64,000 nt of DNA from Plutella xylostella. Lineage: Eukaryota; Arthropoda; Insecta; Lepidoptera; Plutellidae. Of the stretch, positions 56,330 through 64,000 are shown piece after piece. Below the pieces are notes generated by a model. It did not search any database. It saw only the letters and a list, made by a program, of their open reading frames with translations, and was not told where the DNA came from. Made by a program: the position numbers and the translations under genes. The stretch spans positions 7,638,501-7,702,500 of the forward strand of contig NC_063998.1 in NCBI RefSeq assembly GCF_932276165.1, given 5' to 3'. The number at the start of each line of letters is the position of its first letter. Position 1 is the first letter of the stretch.

Positions 56330-57940
56330 CTACAGCTTAACCTCAAAAGCCCCGTGTAGAAGCGGTCAAACTTAAAAGTAAACGATGTTGTCTACTCCCG
56401 CCGTAATGACAGTGGACGCACCGCCGACCGACATATGCTTTATATTATGACACGTTATCGCGCACGCGTTGTCAGCTTTGCAATTTGCAATTAGCCATGG
56501 AGATATCGTGCGCGTGAGTTGTGGACAATAGGGCTGCGGGACTCGGGCGGTATCGTTATCGACAGTCGATAGGTTTTGAAGTTAGGGAAGAGTTTTTTGT
56601 GCAAGAAAGTTATGGGAGTAAAGTATACCTGTTTAGTCTGTAGGCCCATCGCAAACTTATTTTGGCAGCAATAATCGGGTGCGAAGACAGTAAAATGAAC
56701 AATGCTTTTTACTATGAAAAGTTTAAATTTGGGATTAATTTGTAAATTAGCTGATAGATATTAATACTTACCTATGTATGTGTTTTACAAGAGTGTTTTC
56801 TTATGTATAAGGTTAACTGTTTACCGAGGTATTGGTTCTTTACAGACAGTTAGACGGACAACAAAGTGATCCATTCATTGTGATTTCGTTTTTGTCAAAA
56901 CTACAATATCGATACAGTGACTAGCCACCCCTATAACCTGAAGATCTCAAGTGTAGGTCTACTCCGTCTCGGATTGGTGGAATAGGTGATCATTATGTAA
57001 TCTTCAGCTAACATGTGGGACCCGGGATCAAGTGTTCTAGGAAACTCACGGCTGTACCAAGTGGAACAGGGCAGGCCCATACAGGTGTATTAAAAGCTAT
57101 TGCGCTAGTTCAGTTCAATAGATTAATCTCTTTTTTTAGTGCACCGCTGGGTTATAGGTCTTTCGCTCTCGGAGTATGATGTGTTTTTTTTTAAATAATA
57201 CTGTTGGGATAGCAGAAAATGCTCAATATATTAAAAAAATCTTTTATGTTTTTTCACAGCCCAGCTATTTATTACAAGTACTTATACGCAATACAACAAT
57301 ATAATACAAAACGTCACACGAGAACAATGATTTCCGAACACCTATTCTGAGGCAAACGCCCGAAAACCTCCGAAAAATCACGAACGCATCATTACATTCG
57401 CATTAGGATCGCAAAAAAGGCGCCAAAATGCGTAGGTGGTCTCAATTTTATAGTGTAAAATAATAAGCTATGTGCTCTATTAGTTGGCCGGATAATGGCG
57501 GGGTGTTATTCTGTGGACAGCATAATGGTTGTAGTACAGTCGTGTAGAATGGTGGTGGGTACATTCGTGTAGAATGCTCGTTGGTGGTCGGATTACGTGA
57601 AAGCCGTGGATTATGGACCATCAACACGTGTGCCTTTTGTGGGCTTGAGTCGAGTGCGTCGGACATTGCGCTTAATTGTTCCGTGGCATTAATTCAGATT
57701 TTCAAATTTAAAGAAATATAGTATGTTATACAGCTAGTAAAAGTTTGAGAATCAAAATATCTGTCGAATCCGTACGTATCTAGTAAATACATATTTTTAT
57801 CTATGTAGGTTTCTTACACCCTGGTTGGTGGTGTTTGTACCTGTACCGCCACAGTTTTGATGGCTCTACAATATCCTATAAATTCGTATCTCTTTATTGT
57901 TAAGTAACCGAATAAAATAAAAGTACTTATTCGTGATCTA
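56330..57940. other. No gene recognised
   Basis: Contains a CpG-richer patch at 56395-56560 with several CGCG words. No other structure was seen. Confidence 0.45.
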
Positions 57941-57954
57941 CTACATAAATAAGT

Positions 57955-58881
57955 CTTCTTCTTGGCGTCCTATGACCCCCCCGTGGGGCAAAGGGCAGAC
58001 ACAACGGTTCTCCATCTCTGGGTGTCGACGGCAGTGAGCTTCACCTCCGACCACGTCATCTCCGCGTCCTGCATCTCCGCATCGATTGAACGGCGCCATG
58101 TTTGTTTACGGCGGCCTCGCTTACGCTTGACCTGCGGATTTCAGTCAAGAGCCTGTCTTGGAATGTGATTTTGGTCTCTACGCGTATCGTGTTGTGCCAG
58201 AAGATCTTCAGGATCAGTCGGAGGCAGCGGTTGATGAATACTTGAAGCTTCTGTGTTAGGGTCTTCGTAGTCTTCCAGGTTTCGCATCCGTATAGCAGTA
58301 CAGATTTCACGTTGGTGTTGAATATTTTGAGTTTGACTCTACGAGAGAGGTGTTTTGACTGCCATACGGAGCGTAGACACGCAAATGCGCCTTTAGCCTT
58401 GTCGATACGGGAGCTGACATCCAAATCAGTGCCACCATCGCCTGCCACAACGCTACCTAGGTAAGTGAACCGTGATACCATCTCCACTTCTTCGGTTCCT
58501 ACGAGAATCGCGTTATCTACGTGGTCACCGGTTCTTAGGAATTTGGTTTTTCCGGCATTAATTTTTAGGCCAGCTTTGGCAGACTCCGATTTAAGCAAGT
58601 CTAGCCTGTTCTGAATGTCAGATTGATGGTTGCTCAGGAGACATAGATCATCCGCATAATCCAGGTCTTGCAGATTACCAACTGGTTCCCAATCTATGCC
58701 TTGGTGGACTTGTTCATTGACGCGCAGCATTATCCCATCAAGGACAACGAGGAAAAGCAGAGGTGACAGAAGACAACCTTGTCGCACTCCCGCAGAAACC
58801 TCTATTGGATCTGATATGAGGCCATCGTGACATACTCTACACGAGTAGTTATGGTACATGGCCTTCACCAGATTAATTATT
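57955..58881 (-). mobile_element. 5'-truncated RTE-like LINE with reverse transcriptase, 13-bp target duplication
   Basis: The insertion is bounded by TACATAAATAAGT at 57942-57954 and 58882-58894, a perfect 13-bp target-site duplication. On the minus strand the coding part begins at the truncation point (LVKAMYHNYSCRV). It continues with AGVRQGCLLSPLLF (motif B), LDYADDLCLL (motif C with the catalytic DD), GLKINAGKTKFLR (motif D) and FTYLGSVVAGDGG (thumb), then LLYGCETWKTT. The main frame (58056-58868) ends after a frameshift or deletion. The true C-terminus, TWRRSIDAEMQDAEMTWSEV and VSALCPTGGS, is in another frame with an upstream W-to-stop change, ending at TAG 57970-57972. Then comes a GAA-type tail. 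The endonuclease is missing, so it is inactive. Confidence 0.92.
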
Positions 58882-59560
58882 TACATAAATAAGTACAGAA
58901 TATAAATAATATCATGTAATTTAAGTAGTACTGCCTACATTTCTACTTATGATTATTGCTCTCTAGTATTAGTTCTCAACCCTTGGGTATTTTGTGTAAC
59001 TATAAAAAAATAAAGTTCTTCATGTCTTTTCAAAAATGCACCTTTTCTGGTTTTGCCATGTCGACTAAATGAGACGGACCATATTCCGTGGCAATGAGGT
59101 AATTTACAGTTGCCGCGCATCCATATCGGCTCTCATTAACCACGTATTGGTGTCGACCGGTCTTCAGCCAGTGTGTACCTGCCCTTATCTTATCTATAGA
59201 GGACGTGCGGGCGTGAAAGCCTTCACTCGAAACTATGCCTTATTTTAAATGAAAAAGGTGAAAACTTGTTTGACTTGTTGTTTTTTTCCGATAATTTTAT
59301 CATAGAATTTACTAACGAAAAAAGAAGCTTACTTCTTTAGGTTTACAGCTGAAATTTGTGTAATAGATAGTAAATTTTCCGGTAGGTGGGTAGTGTGTGG
59401 TTTTAAACGACAATGGGACACATGGGACAATTGTTTTTCGATAAGTATGTAAATAAGTAGATGGATGGGTGGTCACTGACATGCTGCTCGCAATAGCGCG
59501 GCTTTTTTAAATAACCTGATCAGTTTTAGGTTCACTGACTTAATTAAGCATGTAAGTAAA
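58882..59560. other. No gene recognised
   Basis: AT-rich sequence beyond the LINE target duplication. No repeat identified. Confidence 0.45.
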
Positions 59561-59561
59561 A

Positions 59562-59738
59562 CACCAAATTACTCCTAAACGGAAAAGTGTAGCTAAATAT
59601 CGCCTTCTGAAACATTGAAGTAAGTACATTAAACAGAGCTTCAGGATATTACATCAACACATTACTTCAGGATCAAATTTTAAAGGAAGTGTGTGGCATT
59701 TTGTGATTGGAACTTTTTCATTGCCCGTGAGTGTATTT
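59562..59738 (+). repeat. Dispersed repeat (ATTACTCCTAAACGG family), copy 2
   Basis: CACCAAATTACTCCTAAACG, ACATTAAACAGAGCTTCAGG and TTTTTCATTGCCCGTGAGTG, in the same order as 37643-37830. Confidence 0.7.
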
Positions 59739-59756
59739 TTCCGTGAGCTCAACTTG

Positions 59757-59930
59757 GCCTCATACTGTTTCCCCGTGGGAATCCCAAGATTAATGCAGCT
59801 TAGCCATACGCATTACTCTAAAATTTCATCGAAATTTGTTCAGTACTTTTTAAATTAGAGAGAAACAAACATAGACACACGCATTATCACAAACTTTACT
59901 AAATTACCTATACTACCTAACCTAATGTTA
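59757..59930 (-). mobile_element. Lep1/MINE-1-like repeat, decayed
   Basis: The minus strand gives AAGTTTGTGATAATGCGTGT, AAAAAGTACTGAACAAATTT, CGATGAAATTTTAGAG and GGGATTCCCACGGGG, the block order of the copy at 40001-40225 with many changes. Confidence 0.6.
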
Positions 59931-60702
59931 GTGTGATTTAAACAAAAACCCTTATCAACTTGATAACAAAATTCTAAAAAAACAGATCGATAAACCTTAA
60001 CAGTACAAAACTGAACTATAGGATGACTTTTGAATATAATATATAAAAACTGAACTCTATAATATAATATAAATATAATATAAACTGATATGAACTCTAT
60101 AATATATAATATAGTTCAAAGTGTACTTTTTGAAAGAAAAAAAATCACATTATTCTGCAACATAGTTTCCATGTCACAGACAATGATAAATCAATACAAG
60201 CTAATGACATACGGACATACAAGGGCAGTTCTTCTTTTTAACCTACATAATGGATAAAAAATTATCCCGAATTTGAAAAAAATAACTTTAGCTTTTTGGT
60301 GAACTCTTATAATTTTTATGATAGCTACATTTCTATTCTATCAAAAAAGGTGGTTGGCCGCGAAGTTTAAGTATTTTTTCAAGATTTTCAGAACATAATA
60401 CGTGGATAAGGCAAAGAAAATTACACCTTCGTCACAGAATCTTTTATTTTATTTTAACGAAATAGTCTTCGTCGATTAAAATGAAACTTTTTTGATACGT
60501 TAATAAACAAAATACCATTTTAGAAAACATATGAAAGAATGGATTTTTAGTAATAACAAAATATTTATTAAGTAGTTGTTACCACTCTGTCACAATTTCA
60601 GCTAAAATGAAGCTTGTTTTTGCTATAAATATTTTTTCGCTTCTAATTACAGTCAAAAATTAACAGCATAGACGTTAACATGAATGACTAAATTTAATAT
60701 AT

Positions 60703-61637
60703 ACGCCGGACCTCTTCAACGTCTATATTAATGATCTGATCGGGGAGCTGAGGAGCACCAAGATAGGATGTCACGTGGCTGGGGTTTGTGTTAATAATCT
60801 CAGTTATGCAGACGATATGGTGCTTCTCAGCCCGTCAATCAATGGCCTCAGAAAGTTGGTATCAGTCTGTGAGCAATATGCTGTTGAACATGGACTGATG
60901 TACAATGTAAAAAAGACTGAAATGATGGTTTTCAAGGCGTTGGGAGGTCCGGCGAGGGTACCTGAGGTTAGGTTGGATGGTTCCCCAGTGCGTAGGGTGC
61001 AGCGCTTTAAATACCTTGGCCACTGGCTTACGGAGGACCTCAGAGATGAGGAAGACCTCGAACGTGAGAGGAGGGCGCTCGCGGCTCGGTGCAACATGCT
61101 CGCACGCCGGTTCCACAGGTGCACGCCAGACGTTAAGATAACCCTCTTTCGGGCGTACTGTCAAAATCTTTACACCTGTCACCTGTGGACCAACTACACC
61201 AGGAGATCTTACAGTGCGCTGAGGATACAGTACAATGACGCGTTCCGTATCCTCCTCAAACATCCGCGTTTTTGTAGCGCGTCGAGCATGTTCGCTGAGG
61301 CGCGGGTGCCCGACTTCTTCGCTATAATTCGGGCTCGTGTGGCCTCATTCTGGATGCGGCTACGCAATACTGGTAACGCAATCCTCAAAAACATTTGCGA
61401 TGATGTGACGAGTCCTATTCAATCGCACTGGCGCTCTGTGCAGCAGGACGCTAACCGTAAATAGTACGTAGGTATTCTGTGTACCTAAATGCAATAATTA
61501 TAAGTTATTTTTATTTTTTATATTATTTGACTGTATTATGTGATACTAATTCATATTTTAATTTTTAATGTATATTTCAATTTGTAAACTATATGGGAAA
61601 TATCCTGAAATAAAGAATTTATTTATATATATATAAT
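60703..61637 (+). mobile_element. 5'-truncated LINE with reverse transcriptase (YADD), 3' UTR and tail
   Basis: The frame opens at about 60703 (PDLFNVYINDLIGELRSTKI) and runs without a stop to TAG at 61462-61464. It passes through VNNLSYADDMVLLS (motif C), GLMYNVKKTEMMVF (motif D) and FKYLGHWLTEDLRDEEDLER (thumb), then LFRAYCQNLYTCHLW and RILLKHPRFCSASSMF. The first codon usable as a start (GTG 60775) is not a real start; the protein is simply truncated within motif B. A 3' UTR of about 170 bp carries AATAAA at 61609-61614 and ends in an AT run. The intact frame suggests a fairly young copy. It is a CR1/Rex-like type by motif style; the clade is not certain. Confidence 0.9.
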
Positions 61638-62414
61638 AGCACGAAATTAGCTTTTTCACTAACGAAACTTTTTATTAATGAAGCGCAAGTGTATTGGACG
61701 TTCCTTTCGCTTCGTACTTTAACCAAAACGTGTAGTTTCTCTTCAATTTTTCTTTGATGAATATTCTCAGGTTGGAGTGTTTGGTAAGAATGTGACAGAT
61801 TTGTCGTGTGACAGAGGGGTAAAATGTGTTGCAAAGTCGATTAGCATTTAAACAGTAACATAAAGTGTAATATTCACATGTTTATTTCAAAGTAATTGTT
61901 ATTACCAATGAGTAAATAACAAAATAATAATTTCATTGTATTTTATTTTAACAATTACCTACGTGACGAAGCTGTCGCCGAATAAACACACGCACCTCCT
62001 GTCACACTTTGCGGGTGGCCGATACGCGGTGTCTGGATCTCAAAGGAGAAATCTTACCAAGGGGAAAAGGAGACCTTAAACTCAGATCGATGGCAATAAG
62101 GACGAGTGGCTCAAACAAATATTTTAAATGGCAACCTACGTGACAGAATGTTACTACTAAAACATTAGGTAGTAAGAGACAAATTTTCAACAATTTTTTT
62201 AAATATTTCAGAAATCATTTAAAAATATATATTTTGTTTTACTAAATAGGTAATATCTTCTGGAGTTTAAATACATTTTTATATTTTATGTTGTCATATA
62301 TATTTTTTGTAACATTATCGAATATGCGCAGGATGAAGTGGCGGGAGACAGCCAAGATTCGTATGAAATACTCTTCTGTCACGCGGATTTACCACTCTGT
62401 AACGTAATTTTAAA

Positions 62415-62442
62415 TACAAAAATATAAATTTATATTTTTGTA
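62415..62442. repeat. 28-bp perfect palindrome
   Basis: TACAAAAATATAAA immediately followed by its exact complement, without a spacer, within the 60223-62578 element. Confidence 0.9.
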
Positions 62443-62584
62443 AAAGTGTACAGCCGTTGTGTTTTTAGTACAATGCACGCTGAAATATAAATAAATAAAT
62501 AAATATTTGTAAAACTCATGATTTTTTCTTCACAACTGATGGAGACTAAGTTATGTAGGTTAAAAAGAAGAACTGCCCACAAAC

Positions 62585-63640
62585 GATATTCGCTCGACCG
62601 GGCTGATACGTAGATATGTATTAATGATGCTGGACAGAAGACGATTAACTCTATTCTGTCATTTGCACGGATTTCCCAGAGGAAATCATATCTTAGTTTT
62701 TGTTTGACATGTCTTTATTGCTTTGATAATAACGCGAGTAACTTAAATAGCCGTAACTACTATAAAATGTTTCGTGTACCTGTCACCTTAATTTAAAGTC
62801 AAATTATAATTATGATATAATTTTATTATAAATAAAAATCTCGTCTAGATACCTACTTCATTTTACATAAAAGAAGGCCTATCCTATACTCAATAGTGGA
62901 CAGGCGGGATTGGTGATAATAGCGTTATTATAGACAAAAAGTAGACGAATAGCTAAATATTAGATAGAAATATACAGGCAATTCTCTGTTTTACCTGTTA
63001 ATCAATGTAATGAAACTTTGTTACAAACTTTAAATCGCCTCATATTGTTCGATCAAGAACAAAATACTCCATGATATTTTAGCTCCTTCCTAATCCATTA
63101 CTCGTTTCCTTATATTCGTAAGAATACAGCTAGAGGTAAAGAAGCAATGGATGGTAAAAGGAAAACTAATGCAAATGTATCGTGTTCCACAGTAGCGAGG
63201 TCCCAATGGGTACCATTCGCCAGTGGCCGGCAGTCGCCCTATATGCCCTCTGACCTCAGAACTTAGAACAGGAAATACTGTAGAGACTGTCAATAATAAA
63301 GATTTAAAAAAATATAAAAATATATATTCGAATTTATATGAAAAACTAATCAAATCGGCCATATCAAACACATTTTAAACAAGTTTTTTAGGCCCATCAC
63401 ATAAATAATGAAATATGCACTGAAGTGTACTAAGAAGGAAAATATCTGAAATATGAAAGTAGACGAAGTACCCCTGAAGGATCCTGAAAATTCCTTCTTG
63501 ACGAAAGTATAAACCATAAAAAACTGCTATAACTTGACTACGTAAATACAATTTAATAAACTTTCTTCTGTCGTTTAGTTAAGTTACCAACGTATCGTAC
63601 CACAAATACGGAAGGTAAAAGTAGGAATTACCTTCTAGAA
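62585..63640. other. No gene recognised
   Basis: AT-rich sequence with a possible further TCTGTCA-type word at about 62658. Confidence 0.45.
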
Positions 63641-63647
63641 CAATTAC

Positions 63648-63724
63648 CTGTGTAAATGCAGTAATTTTCCGCAACAATACGTAATGTCCTCTAAACTGTC
63701 CGTAGATAAATAATTCATCAACGT

Positions 63725-63756
<32 letters not shown>

Positions 63757-63836
63757 TAGCCATATGCAAATAAATGTTCAGATAACGCTACGGCCTTTTT
63801 GCGACGGCAAATACGGACAATAATATACACAATTAC
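63648..63836 (-). other. Candidate internal exon (189 bp, 63 codons, poly-alanine)
   Basis: On the minus strand CTTAACACCTATTAAATTTT then TAAG is a fair acceptor, and TTTACACAG|GTAATTG an acceptable donor. The 189-bp segment is exactly 63 open codons in phase 0: VIVYIIVRICRRKKAVALSE, HLFAYGY, an alanine run from a GCC microsatellite, then DVDELFIYGQFRGHYVLLRK and ITAFTQ. The start looks like the end of a membrane segment followed by basic residues. No family recognised. Confidence 0.3.
63725..63754. repeat. (CGG)n microsatellite
   Basis: About ten CGG units. They encode the alanine run if the candidate exon at 63648-63836 is real. Confidence 0.95.
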
Positions 63837-64000
63837 CTTAAAAATTTAATAGGTGTTAAGATAAGCGACTGTAATTTTCGGGGTGCCCGATAGAGGCACT
63901 TACAATACAATATTACTTTATTGATAAAATAATGTGAAATTTTATTACAGTTGGAATAATTCTATAGGTGGCTGAAAGTCTCTCAGGCAACTTAAGCGAG

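Larger units (their letters stand above)
60223..62578. mobile_element. 2.36-kb element with 27-bp perfect inverted termini and ACAA duplication
   Basis: GGGCAGTTCTTCTTTTTAAC then CTACATA at 60223-60249 is exactly complementary to 62552-62578. ACAA stands directly outside both ends (60219-60222 and 62579-62582). The interior has several TCTGTCAC/GTGACAGA words and a 28-bp perfect palindrome. It also holds a LINE insertion (60703-61637), leaving about 1.4 kb of original element. No transposase frame is visible. A 4-bp duplication does not fix the superfamily. Confidence 0.7.

Noticed and set aside
60804..61394. Three minus-strand open frames over the 60.7-61.5 kb LINE
   Set aside because: Shadows of the plus-strand reverse transcriptase frame.
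1..64000. CRISPR arrays, bacterial operons, riboswitches, rRNA or intact tRNA genes
   Set aside because: None found on either strand; the sequence is eukaryotic nuclear DNA.

Overview
The window looks like gene-poor nuclear DNA from a moth or butterfly (Lepidoptera). It is AT-rich, no long host open reading frame crosses it, and nearly everything recognisable is a transposable element or its remains. The lepidopteran call rests on the kinds of repeat present: tRNA-derived SINEs ending in TAAA or ATT runs, non-LTR retrotransposon 3' ends followed by GATGAT, GAA or TG runs, a repeat resembling the Lep1/MINE-1 Helitron-derived sequence, and many small inverted-repeat elements (MITEs). The species cannot be fixed from sequence alone.

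Layout. 0-5 kb: a large palindromic element (2410-3288), an RTE-like 3' end and a TA-flanked MITE, close together. 5-11 kb: two SINEs, a LINE C-terminal remnant (6138-6401), a LINE C-terminus with an open frame (8146-8538), and a possible host exon (7008-7064, minus). 12-17 kb: a PIF/Harbinger-type MITE, a 130-bp MITE, and a second large palindromic element (15075-15702) with the same 12-bp terminus as the first. 18-22 kb: a possible exon, a TATA box upstream of a long hairpin (19079-19208), two different broken LINEs abutting on the minus strand, and a 52-bp tandem repeat. 23-28 kb: SINE, MITEs, CpG-rich patches and a 35-bp tandem repeat. 28-36 kb: MITEs, LINE 3' ends and hairpins. 37-45 kb: dispersed repeats, a LINE fragment nested in a MITE with an 11-bp duplication, and a MITE nested in a MITE. 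46-56 kb: LINE ends, MITEs, a SINE and an R1/Jockey-like fragment. 57-62.6 kb: a young LINE insertion flanked by 13-bp duplications (57955-58881) and a 2.36-kb terminal-inverted-repeat element (60223-62578) carrying a second LINE. 63-64 kb: a 189-bp open segment with splice-like ends.

Three kinds of retroelement coding remain readable: reverse transcriptase parts with YADD (58 kb and 60.8 kb), C-terminal regions (6, 8 and 20.9 kb), and a pre-RT segment (54 kb). All are 5'-truncated or broken, so nothing here is autonomous. If host coding exists, it is a few short exons of genes with long introns. Seven candidates are given at low confidence; six are on the minus strand, but they have not been shown to belong together. 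The least explained features are the two palindromic elements sharing TGTCGCAGGCAT, the 60.2-62.6 kb element, and the TATA-plus-hairpin unit at 19 kb.
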